Assembly: GCA_000697355.1 (NCBI GenBank)
Contig: JNEN01001257.1
Location: 62,001-126,000, forward strand
DNA length: 64,000 nt
Reading direction: 5' to 3'
DNA from: Syncephalastrum monosporum B8922
Taxonomy: Eukaryota > Mucoromycota > Mucoromycetes > Mucorales > Syncephalastraceae
Positions within the stretch are counted from its first letter, which is position 1, and each line of letters begins with the position of its first letter. Of this stretch, positions 24,701-35,418 are shown one piece after another. Below the pieces are notes generated by a model. It was not told where the DNA came from and ran no database searches. It saw only the letters and a program-made list of their open reading frames with translations. A program made the position numbers and the translations under genes.

Positions 24701-27700
24701 GGTCCTTATGCACTATTCTCGAAATATCAAAAAAAAAAGTTTTCTCAGGTCAAAGCGGCGACGATTCCACCGCATTATTCAATTTGCTCTCATCTGATTG
24801 TTTACCTAACAACATTCCCCTTAAGCCTACCAAGACCCTCCCCCCAAGAAAAAAAAAAAAGAAATAGGGCATACATGTATATGAAAATAGCATCTAGTCG
24901 TCTATTAAAGTCATTCTATCATGTCCAACTTGATAGCACATCAAATAAAACCCTCCAGTCTTTCATGCAGCTATATCTGTACTAGAGAGCTGTGTTATTC
25001 AGTACTGTACTGTACAGTACATACTATTTCGGTAACAGACGAAAGTAAAACATCTCAATGGTTCATTATTGTGCGTGTACACGCTCAATGCAATTGAGGA
25101 CCAATACAATGCTGCGCTCTAGTGAGGTGCGCATGAGATAAGGGAAGGAAAATAAACCCGATCGCTGGACATTACGATGCTTCTATCTCTGTCGCCCTCT
25201 CAAAATAGATTGTCTATTTGCTAGCCTTAGTATGAGTAACTGTGCATGCATATAGTATAAGTCAACTTGAACTTGCGTACGGATGACGAACGGAGACAGG
25301 AAAAGTCGGGTTACAGACGGGTACGCTAATGGCGAAAGTCCTGCAGCACCCGCGAAAAAATTCCGTTGCCAGGGTCATTTCCTTTAGGGAAATCTGTCTT
25401 GACAGCATGCATGGACATACATCACTATGTATTCCTCATGCACTCATCACATACACACCCTACATATACAGAAGGCCAATCTCCTCTCGTCGTTGCCGAG
25501 GAACTTTGCGTATATCTACAAATGATCGATCTCAACTGTCAAGAAAAGAACGGGATATCACATCCTACGTCAACGAAAAATTGGTTCAACATAGCTGAAA
25601 ATAAATGTACGCAAATGACAGCGACTCTTTGGATAGGTTCCCATCCTGTCTTACCTTGCACGACTCTCCGTTCCGAGACTTCCTGCGTCGCACAATAGCC
25701 GGAGAAACAATTTCCTATCAGACAACGATGATAATGTATGCATCATCTTGCGCCCTGGCTGTCGATATATCAATAAGATGGACTTTATGCGCAGGTAAGT
25801 TTAGATGACCTGTAGATAAAGAAAAGGAACCATGTCCTAAGGTCAGTAGAGAAAATTTGATAGGGTGCTTCTAGGCGGGCGGAATGCATAGCGCTGTCTT
25901 TTCTCACCTTGTCCGAACCTGACCTTTTCAATTACGATCTGAAGCAGTGCATATCTTTAATTTTTTTTTTTAGCTCCGTGCCACATATGTGCGCTCGGCA
26001 AAGCATGTTGTGACTTAAATATTTACTTATTTGACGGGTTGTCTCTGCTTTATCAACTACGGTAGTGGATGACTCCGTCTGCAAGTCTCTCTTAGATTTT
26101 CCACAGACTGGCTATAGATGTTTAAAATCTGCGCTGCACGATGTCATGGAAGTCTTATTTTAGGGCTGTGCAGGTACCAAATCAAAGCAAGTCAGACTAG
26201 AGCATATTTGTCGAGTGCTGCTTGGGGGTGGCGGGGCCCTTGCCTGGTGCACACGCGCGTGTCGCAAATGCCGATGCGATGCGCCCATATCAGGTGCGCA
26301 CGTAGATCCCGTCAGTTCACACACGCAAATGACAACGCCTGACTGATTGTGACCCAAATTGTCCATTAATTTCCATGCTCTAAATGCTCACATTATGCTT
26401 GCACTGGAAGATGAAACGAATCACCCGCTTTGTTTATACACTGGACGCTCATTTTGTGAACTTGAAGAATAAGTTCCGTTTATGACTGGATCGACGTTAG
26501 GCCCTGCCAGTTTGCTTCCTCGCTCTTACCCTCATGAACTGTAGTCCTTCAACCCACGTCTCTCTCGTACGATTCAGCACATGGATTTACCAATTTCAGA
26601 TGGAACCCCATATATCCCGCCTGAGAGCTCGTGGAAAAAAGAAGGTTGCCAAATAGAAGAAACTAATGCCAAGAGGTGAATGAAAGAGGGAGACGAATGG
26701 CCCTACACTTGCCAAGCATCATACTTGTTACACTGACAAGCAAACTTCCATACTACTGGCTGAACGGGTGTACCTTCACATTTGGCGTCCCTTTCCCGTT
26801 GCCTTCTTTATTTAGCACAAGCAGCATGTCGATCTCCTTGGGTCTGCTGGGAAATCGCCGACAGACTGAGAAGTGCCGTTATGTTTGATTGAAGTTTTTA
26901 ACTTTATTTTTTTCTAAAACTGACGGGCATATCAAATATGATGTATTCTATCATGCGAGGAGCTGATTGACGAAGGCGAAAATTGTAATCGTCAAGGAGA
27001 GAGAGAGAGAGGGGCAGATATTTATTTTCACTCTCTCCTTTAGTGAGCGTGCAGACTCTACATACGACTCGACTTGGAAGGTTTTGTACCTTTACCACGG
27101 GGAAGATCCAACCGTACGAGGGGTTGGTATCAAGCACATCATGTTATAAATTATAGGCGTAGTAATTGTTTGGATAGAAGGAATCCGTCTGCATAATCGC
27201 CTGCTTCCAATTTAGCGTGTCTGTGATATTGCGCTGCGGGTCCAAGGAAAAGTGAGAAAAAACAGAAGGGCGTCCTTCCGTATCTATGCACCTTGATCTG
27301 CGAGATGCTGCATGCATATTGCGCACTCTCCATATTTTTGTCATGTAATCAAGTGAAAAACTGAAAAAATAGACATAAATAATTAGACCCGTATACCCGG
27401 TAAAGCGCATAATGCTCTACCTCATTAGGACTTCGTTGGAGAAATGTTTGGTTCATTTTCGTATGATGATATGCTCGGAAGAAGGATACTGGAAAGAAAA
27501 AAAAGAATGGGCCGAGCGGCTCTGACCGATGATGCCTCGAAATCGAAGTTTTCTGTTTCAATACATATGCCATGTACATACAAGGAAGAAAATTATATGC
27601 GTGATCAAAGGCCTCATGAGGTGTGTGCTTACGAGGTCTTGTGGCACACAAGACTGAAACGGACAGGTACTCTTTAGGTGCGTATGCGTATAAACGTGCG

Positions 27701-28379
27701 TGCTCTATTATTGCGAGACACGCGATAGGGTAGCCCGATATCGCTTCTCCGACGGGTAATACTTTTACTTGGGTGACAGAAGAGGGAGGGAGGTCGGGGA
27801 GTGCAAGTAAAGTGTAAGCTTGATGTGGATTGGGGGGTGAAAGAGACACGTGCCCGCCGAGGCTTTTCACGCAGGCAGCAGATCCAATGTCTTTCTAATA
27901 AGTTAGCTTTTGGAAAGTGTTGTTTAAATGTGGAGTGTTTGATTTTGAAGCTATTCCGTTAGTGAATATGGATGGGTTATGAGGAATCACTAAAGGACGG
28001 GGGGTCTATGGACGCAAAACGTCATTGTGTGAGTGTCTCAAGAAAAAGCAAGTCAAACTCAGCGGGATTTTTGGAAGGGTTTTCGTTCCTCCGAGTTGTG
28101 TGTGTATGGAAAGTCACTCACCCTATCTGACCCCCGCACAGCAGACAACCCGTAAAACTGTGTGCCAATCCGCCACCCACTCACAACTCCTTCAGATGGA
28201 AATTTCCCTTTTTGAATTTTTTGCGCCACCCCGAGCAGAAGAGCGACTTTGTTCGTTACTTTTATATAAACCCAATCCGATATCGCTTTTTCTTTTCTTT
28301 TCTTCTTTTCTCACCCGTCGTTGCTATATACCCTATATCCCTCCCTTCTCCTCTTTCCTATTATATATTATATCTGTAT
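24701..28379. other. Large gene-poor region
   Basis: 3.7 kb, the longest gap of the window, with no recognisable coding exon. Short frames at 25366-25698 (plus) and 27349-27870 (minus, 173 codons) have low-complexity or random composition. A GC-rich patch near 26215-26310 stands out from AT-rich surroundings. A perfect 14-base palindrome built from GTAC steps lies at 25007-25020. The right end is the promoter of the kinase gene. Confidence 0.5.
28263..28270 (+). promoter_or_regulatory. TATA box of the kinase gene
   Basis: TATATAAA about 110 bases before the ATG at 28380 and followed by long CT tracts. It lies inside the longer open frame starting at 28212, which argues that translation begins at 28380. 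Confidence 0.5.
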
Positions 28380-30106
28380 ATGTTTCATCATCCTACGCCT
28401 CACAAAATCCACAACAACTGGCTGTCGCTGGGGGTGCGCTCTTCCTCGCCAGAATGCATCGATCCACACACACATCCTGAAGACGATCACCCACCTGGCT
28501 TATCTTCCTCTATCTCGACGGGTGACACCACTCGCAGCAGCAGCAGTTCTTCCGTGTCTACCACAAACGGTGCTGTTGCCGAGCAGCAGAAAAAATATAA
28601 CTCCTCAGAACACACACAAAAACCCCAGCAGCAACAGCAGCAACCTCTGCAACAGCAGCAACCACAACAGTCGCAATCACCCACACATGGGAAGAAGCAC
28701 CGCCTGACCAACATGCTCCATCAAGCAAACAACCATATCCGATCCGGTCTTCGCATGACGCCTATGTTACAGCACCATCATTCTTCGTCTGACGAAGATG
28801 ATGATCAGCACTTGTCTCCTTCCTCTCCTGCGTCGCAACGGTCACGGAGGAGCTCATCGACAGGGAGTATCCAAAGCTACTCGTCGTCGGTTGGCAGCAC
28901 CTTCAGCCGATTGCTTAATCACTCCAAATCCTCGCCAAAGCGAAAGCAGAAAACCAGTCCGCCTTGCACATCACCCGCTACACCCACCGATCCCTCCTCA
29001 CCCGTACCGGTTGGTCGCCTCGCGGACAAATATGGCTCTTACATCAAGCCGGACAAACGCACCAATACCAAGGGTATGGGGGCAACCTCCAAGAAGAACA
29101 TTGCGAGCGGCGCTACTGCTGTGATTCGCCTCGTTAAGGACCGCAACAACCGCATTCTGGCCGTTAAAGAGTTTAAAAAGCGAGACAAGTCCGAAAATGA
29201 ATGCGAATATACCAAGCGCATGCAGAACGAGTACGCTGTCAGCAAGTCGGTGTCGAATCACAACAACGTCGTAGAAACGATCGATCTTGTCCTGAACGAG
29301 AATGGCCGCTGGTGCGCCATCATGGAATATGTAAATATATATATACGAAAGAGATTGCATGTATACAAATAACTAACTCAAAATTATCTCATCAGTGTGC
29401 GGGCGGCGATGTGTTTAATTTATTGAACGAGCGCCCCTCCATGTCCGAGATGGAACGCGCGTGTCTTTTCAAGCAGCTGATGTTGGGGCTCCAGCACTTG
29501 CACAATATGGGTGTTGCGCACCGAGATATCAAGCCTGAGAATCTGGTCCTGACCGAAGGCGGCACTCTGAAGATTGCCGACTTTGGCGTGGCATACGTTG
29601 TGCAGTCCGTGTTTGAGGACACGGTCCGGCCTTGCTACCACTGGTGTGGATCCGAGCCCTTTTGGGCACCAGAGATCTGGCGCCTTACTTGTGACAAGGA
29701 CCCTTACGATGGTCGTGCCCTCGATGTCTGGAGTGCCGCCATTACCTGGTTCTGTCTCCGTGACCAGACGCTGCCGTTTAAGGCCGCTTTCCACAAGGCA
29801 CCCACAGTGGCAGCCCATCCTGGTTCGCCTGCGCATGTCGCGAGCAAGGCTGAAGATGAAGGCGACGCTGAGTATGGTCGCTATTGCATTCAGCGTCAAA
29901 ACCATGAGCAGTGCGACCTTTTGGCCAATATGCCTGCTGCCGAGCGCGAGTGCCTGTTGGGTATGATGGACCCTGACCCAACGACTCGGTGGACGGTCGA
30001 CCAAGCTCTCGAATCCGAATGGCTCAAGAGCATCGAGTTATGCAATGACGGCGAACTCGATAACGGTTGGCGACACTACCACTGCATCCCTACCCATAAA
30101 AAATGA
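28380..30106 (+). CDS. Serine/threonine kinase, HAL4/HAL5 (NPR/Hal) family
   Basis: Two exons with one intron at about 29330-29396. The N-terminal 230 residues are disordered, with Ser and Gln runs. The kinase domain then shows a degenerate glycine loop (N-I-A-S-G-A-T-A-V-I-R-L-V), V-K-E-F with the ATP-binding Lys, the HRD loop A-H-R-D-I-K-P-E-N-L, the magnesium loop A-D-F-G-V-A, W-C-G-S-E-P-F-W-A-P-E-I and D-V-W-S-A-A-I. All catalytic residues are present. The pattern fits the fungal Hal4/Hal5 group, which controls potassium uptake and nutrient transporter stability at the plasma membrane. The G-loop reading is typical for this group. The start at 28380 is supported by the TATA box at 28263. 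Function in this fungus is inferred from the family. Confidence 0.88.
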
Positions 30107-31308
30107 ATCCTTATTCCGCTTTCTGCTACCACTCCATCCTCTCATAGATTTTCATGTGTAGACATTTTTTTACTTCCCTTTTTTATTTTCCTTGTATCAT
30201 ATTTGACAAACAGAGATGCATATTCTCAACGTAATCTATGTAAGTACGAACCTTCTATGTGAGATGGGTCGTCCCATAAATTTCCATCGCTCCCGCGCTT
30301 TTCGCTAGCGGGCCTATCGAAAGCAATTATTTGTTTACGGCTACCATGATTGATCCCTGAGTGCCTCGCGCGCACCTTTGTGCTCCCTTATTTCCCTTCT
30401 CTAACCGCGCATGCTAACACAGATGGGCGCATACACAAACCCGCTTGTTCCCCCATTTCCTAACAAAAAAATAAATACCATTTTCCCATTGCTGAGCCAT
30501 GTGAGCCGTGCAAAACGACGATGGGTATTGTCGGACAAAAAAACCTTGTTACTTCACATTACCTTTCAGAGCGAAAGCAGTTGCACGCAGAATTCTGTGT
30601 CACGTGTGATTAGCGCAACGTGGATGATGATGATGTTGCCTCAGGGGAAAATAAAAATAAACTAAAGGCTAAGCCCTCCATTCTCTTGATCATTCCATCA
30701 TCGTCGTTCTGCTTATCATATCTTTGTAAGAAAGTACGCCTAAAGATAACAAGAATAGGAATAATAAACAAAGGGGAGCGCACCATTCAACGTTCGAAAG
30801 AACCATGGAAACATAATACAGTATCACGCAGCACCATAACAACATCACAAACACAACAACACAACATTCACCATGTGGGCAACGTATACGGCATCTTTTT
30901 CGGTTTGTGGGTATGAAGGGGCGTGTGACCGCGCGTGTTGGTTTATTTTATTTCTATTATTATTGGGTGTGGAAGGCGGGAAAGTGGGGGGAGGGAGGAG
31001 AGGATCCAGTTGGATCAGAACGGCAAGAACCTTCCTGTTCCCACCCTTCTCCAACAAAACCCCCAACCTTTCGCATCCAACTTCTTAGTGCTCCATCGTT
31101 TCCTTAATGTGCTTTGGCTCGACGTGTGTGTGGGGTGGGAAACGGGACCTGACAGCGGAGGGAAATGACCAGGCAGGCCTGACTGCTCTCTCTCTTGTCT
31201 TTTTTTTTTCATTCTCGGGTTATTTTTCTGCAAACCGCTTCGAAATGGTCTAGCGCTTTATTTTTTTTATTTTTTTTTCCGTTTCTTCCTTGCGTCACGT
31301 TATTTTTA
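30107..31308. other. Intergenic between kinase and mS34 gene 3' ends
   Basis: 1.2 kb between two convergent genes, unusually long for this window. A/T-rich with a GT/GGAGG-rich patch near 30960-31160. No protein-like frame was recognised, and none of the short open frames overlaps a known family. Confidence 0.5.
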
Positions 31309-31811
31309 TTATAACTGTCGCCACTTGTACTTGAGGCCACCCCGGATTTCCATCGGTTTGCCTTCCTGCATCGTGCGGCCTAATACAACGATCGCATATT
31401 GATATCGTGCACTCAAATAGTATTCAATCGAGTCGTATTTTCGTTACCTTTGAGGACCTGAACACCCCATGCCCGTCCGTGCGTCATGCCCTAATAAAAA
31501 TATATGACGCTTATTTATTTCGACTTCAACTAGACAATGACGACAGCAACTTACGGGCTTGAATTTGACTTTGGTTACTTCATAGTAGCTGTCTTTCAGA
31601 GCTGGCTTGTTGAGAAACTTGTTCGGCGCCTAGGACATTGTGTCAGCGTCATTGGCCCTTTTCGCATGGCTTCCATTCTATGATTACTTACAACACGAAC
31701 ACCGACCCCCTGCTCGGGCAGAATGCTCAGCAGCTGGTAGAGGTTCTTGCCACCGGTGAAACCAGAAGGCTTGGTAGGCAGCTTGCCGACGATCTCCCGT
31801 GCGACGTTCAT
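31309..31811 (-). CDS. Mitochondrial small-subunit ribosomal protein mS34 family
   Basis: Four exons, all short. The spliced protein has about 102 residues: M-N-V-A-R-E-I-V-G-K-L-P, then Y-Q-L-L-S-I-L-P-E-Q-G-V-G, Y-Y-E-V-T-K-V-K-F, H-G-R-A-W-G-V-Q-V-L-K-G-R-T and the end Y-K-W-R-Q-L. The L-L-x-x-L-P...G-x-G and H-G-x-A-W-G-x-x-x-x-K-G motifs are those of mS34 (MRPS34), a component of the mitochondrial small ribosomal subunit. The terminal W-R matches the animal protein as well. Human MRPS34 is longer, so this is a compact version. Introns lie near 31373-31449, 31490-31555 and 31629-31690. An additional short 5' exon cannot be excluded, because a cacag acceptor lies just upstream of the ATG. 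Confidence 0.78.
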
Positions 31812-32047
31812 TTCCTTTTGTCTGTGGAAGTTGTGAGTGTCAAACGGACGGAAACAGACCCCGCGTGACTGAAAAAGCGCAGAGAGAGAGATTGTCAGGC
31901 GGATTGCGAAGTTTTTTTCTCCTTGATTTTTGGGCACATGAACGCAAATCAAGACGAACTTTTTTTAAAAACGGCATAGTAATCGTACATAAATAGTATA
32001 AGAAGTAAGAACGCAAGGACAAGAAATAAACTAATTAGCAGATAAAG

Positions 32048-33090
32048 CTAAGCGTTAGCCAGCAGACCAGCCAGAGGTGAGTTGTTGTTTGCCAAAAGTC
32101 CCGGTAATGAGGCGCCCTATCCATGCGATGACATGTGTCAATCAACTGAACTTTTTTTTTCTGTCTTGGAGTGATACTCACGCTCTGCACCGGACACACA
32201 AACGAGGTTGAATCCGTGATAGTTGGGTGCACAGTCACGAACAAGACTTTGACCGCGAGATTGACCACATAATTGATGGTAAGTTGCTGAGGCTGACCGC
32301 CCGTCAGACCACATTTCTGGACGAGCAAATGCAGGAGCGTCCGGTCTGTGTCTTGAACGGCATTGTACTTTATGGCGAACGGGTACGTGAAGTTAAAGTC
32401 ACTATACCGGGGCACATACTGATGGTCCATTAAACCACCTCCCACTGGCTCTGGTCCTGCCTCGGGATAATACGCCTTCATTATTTTTTTCATGTGGGTG
32501 TGAGAGTGATGTATTGAGTTTTTGGTTAGATGAAAACATAAACAAAACGACGCAATCATTTTTCATCATATGCGGTGCACACTTACAGTGGCGTTGATGT
32601 TGGACAAATCAAAGCCGACGACGTTGGGGTTTTGGACGTGGATCAACAAGCCAAAGTTGATGTCGAATGTATTTCCACTGACGGTCAGTTGGGACTGGTT
32701 ATTCGGGGCCGTTGTGACACCAGCGAAATTGATCGTAGGCATCTTGAAGGTGGCCAGGATTGCCGCAAACGCTATTATGAGACATATGATGACGATAATG
32801 ATAAACCACAGGATCCAGCGCGCCCAAACAGGTAGGCAGCACGCGCAGCAGATATAGCGTATACATTTGTTGCGTTCAGTGAGCGACGGTTTCTTTTGTG
32901 TGGACTTCACGGCAGCAGCTTCTGCCACTCCAGACTCATCGCCGGTAGTTTGCGGTTCGCGAGAGGTCGCTGCTGAAGGTGGTAGAAATTCTGAGTCAGA
33001 CTAGAATGGCAATCGTCTAGGTTCTATCATGCAGTGATACTTGCCAAATGCGTTTCCGCTGTCATTACCCTCTGGCACCTGATACTTCAT
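32048..33090 (-). CDS. Membrane-anchored LEA-2-type protein
   Basis: Four exons. The start M-K-Y-Q-V-P-E-G begins a cytosolic region of about 80 residues, followed by a Cys cluster (Y-I-C-C-A-C-C-L-P) and one long membrane helix (W-I-L-W-F-I-I-I-V-I-I-C-L-I-I-A-F). The outer part has F-G-L-L-I-H-V-Q-N-P-N-V-V-G-F and N-I-N-A-T-A-Y-Y-P, the N-P-N segment typical of the LEA-2/WHy fold found in plant NDR1/HIN1 proteins and in many fungi. N-glycosylation sites (N-A-T, N-F-T) support an outside or vacuolar location for this part. The last exon is recovered by splicing after V-Q-S at about 32170 and ends L-A-G-L-L-A-N-A, stop 32048. The Cys cluster beside the helix could be palmitoylated. Role unknown; stress or membrane-contact functions are suggested for the family. 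Confidence 0.72.
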
Positions 33091-34680
33091 TATACTAATG
33101 GATAAATAAAAGAACAGAAAAGCAAAGGAGGACGAGAAGAAGCAGGTTGGCGGATGGAGGGGAAGCGCGTTTATATAACCTCAATAGAACGAAACAATGA
33201 GGGGCCTGGAAAAAGGCAGTCTAAAAGCGCATAAGACTTGTCTCCGACTTGCATACGGCATGCATGTCGATCTCCTTCATCTGTTAATCATGGCTGGCTG
33301 TTTGTTTTGTTTATACTACTCACGATGGGCTCATCCAAGAGTCGAGTTAAATTTTGTTCTCCCAGCTCCTATGAGAAGTCAGGACGCGCCTTTACTCGAT
33401 ATACTTGTCACAGTACATACTGCACAGCGACTTACCAATTAAGCTAGTACATCCGTCGCAACGAAGCCGGTAAAAACATTAGAGCTGTCAAGAAACGAGA
33501 AAGAGACCATGTCGTTGATGAGATAGTAAACACAACTTACTCCACAATAGGAGTACTGATGAACCGGTGTTACTGCATGTGTCGTAAACCCAAAAGGACC
33601 GTGTGTCTGTTACATATGAATTAGAACCCGTTATATTATCTTTCACAACTCTGAGCTAACAAGGTATACCTGAATGGTCGCCCTGTACCGGACAGCGGAT
33701 GTAGCCACCACAGGCAACATACTGGATAAATTGTGAACTAGCCTCCAAAGAAGCCGAATAAAAACTGGTCGTACTGCTGAAGTACTGGATTACAGAGCTT
33801 ACTCTTATCTTCTGAATAGTAGATAGGTGTATAAAACGTTGAAAAGAAGTGAGGTGTGTAGGATAACTTGAACTGAAAATACTTTTCATATTTCTTTAAA
33901 ACAAGGCGCCGGATGCGTTCCGGGTTTGAATAAGACTATGTTCACTGAAGACAAAAAAATGCATAAAGAGATAGGCGCAGCTGAGAGGTTTTTTGTAAAA
34001 GGTATAAAATCGCGATTTTACCTTACTGCACCGATGCTGACACTTTCGTCTCTATGCGCTCCTCGTAATTTAGAAGGAGAGCATATGTAGTAGAAGGCGA
34101 TGTTTATCGACCCGTATGAACTGCTTTTATTCTCGGAAGCCTTCTGATTTTACACTTTCACAATTTTTCTTTTTACATTACTACTGTTTACTAAGGGTAT
34201 TATTCTTTGATCACGCAACAACCTATTTAGACTAACGATGATCATTCTTCCCAGCAAGACAGAACACCAAGGTCGATAGTGCACCCACAAATTATGCCAA
34301 CAGTACAGGCTCTTAAGCTACTTTCCCGACAATGCCTACCTTGCTGTGCCTTCCCCGTCCGCAGTGTCGATATCTCCTACCCTTAGTGCGGCATTATCAC
34401 AACTAGCTACCGCTCTTTTAGCAATGAGAACAGCCTTTCCTGACTAGACTAGCAGATCCAAGAAAATTAGAGCGCTCAGAGGCCAGAAAAAGATCAAAGG
34501 CGAAGACTAGGAACCCGAATGTACGGTCGTGCATGCCGTGCACAAAAGCAGGCCTACACGAAAGAGCAAAACCGCATAGCAGTACGGATAGAAATCTCGC
34601 GTCGCTGAAAGAGCAGTGATGCTGTTGAAAGCAGCTCGACGACTGCTTCGTTCTCGAAGCCTACTAAGTAGCTGAGCAAC
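33091..34680. other. Intergenic, no gene seen
   Basis: About 1.6 kb upstream of the LEA-2 gene. Only short chance frames. The part after 34440 may hold the lost 5' end of the transposase-like remnant that follows, but no frame there reads as protein. Confidence 0.45.
33170..33177 (-). promoter_or_regulatory. TATA box of the LEA-2 protein gene
   Basis: TATATAAA on the minus strand, about 80 bases before the ATG at 33090. Confidence 0.5.
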
Positions 34681-34682
34681 GA

Positions 34683-35150
34683 CCAAATTTCAGTTTGACG
34701 GCGTCTTCCCGAATACGCAGGCCCTACTCATATATCGACGGTCAACTGCTTGGGACGTTACTGCAACGAGCAGGCATTAATTCACAAGCGTCTAACACAC
34801 CAGAGGAAATCCTGACTCTTTCCAATGACACATTTGACTTTTCTGCCCTCGGTTTTTCCGACATGTCTGCCGCTCTCAGACAGCCAGCACCTCACATCAT
34901 GTTCACTCGCCATATCAAAAGCGTCGGCTTTGGCGTCGATTTAATCGTGACGAGAAAAAGATGACAAGGAGCACATGTCCCGCAAACCGAAGAGTTCGCT
35001 ACAGACAAAGCGAAGCTACAAGTCGACGAGTACGAAATATGGGGCGGCGATCCCGGTATCACCGAAATTTTCGTCGCAAGCAACGATCATAATGAAACAC
35101 CATATCTGTCCTCAGACAAAACCGTCTCCAGTTTTACTAGACACCACCCT
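34683..35150 (+). pseudogene. Decayed TnpB/Fanzor-like (RuvC-type) transposase fragment
   Basis: One frame reads about 155 codons with a single internal TGA at 34962. Before it: F-T-R-H-I-K-S-V-G-F-G-V-D-L-I-V-T-R-K-R. After it: E-Y-E-I-W-G-G-D-P-G-I-T-E-I-F-V-A-S and S-S-F-T-R-H-H. The D-P-G-I/V-T motif after a 'DG-sVs' strand is how the RuvC-I region begins in TnpB and the eukaryotic Fanzor nucleases, and similar D-P-G frames recur in Mucorales genomes. No start, no Zn finger and no RuvC-II/III could be found, and two stops follow at about 35160, so it is not functional. The family call rests on one motif block. Confidence 0.4.
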
Positions 35151-35418
35151 GTATGTAGCTGATAGAATTAGACGCTTACGATACATACTAGAGTGAAACC
35201 CAGCTTTACAAACCTCCATGTGAAACGCGTTTATAATGTCGTCAGGGACACCATCCGTGTGGGTGTATGTGATATGCGTGTGTATTCACGCGGGGTGGGA
35301 AAACTCACGGGTGACACAATGACGGTCGGCCCGCATGCACCACATTGGTACATGGACAAACGACGCGTATTGTTTTCTTCTCCACTTTCTCACCCTCTTG
35401 ACAACTTTTAATTCCACT

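Noticed and set aside
27349..27870. 173-codon minus-strand open frame
   Set aside because: Composition is random, with a poly-F run from a poly-A tract. No splice partner and no recognisable motif.
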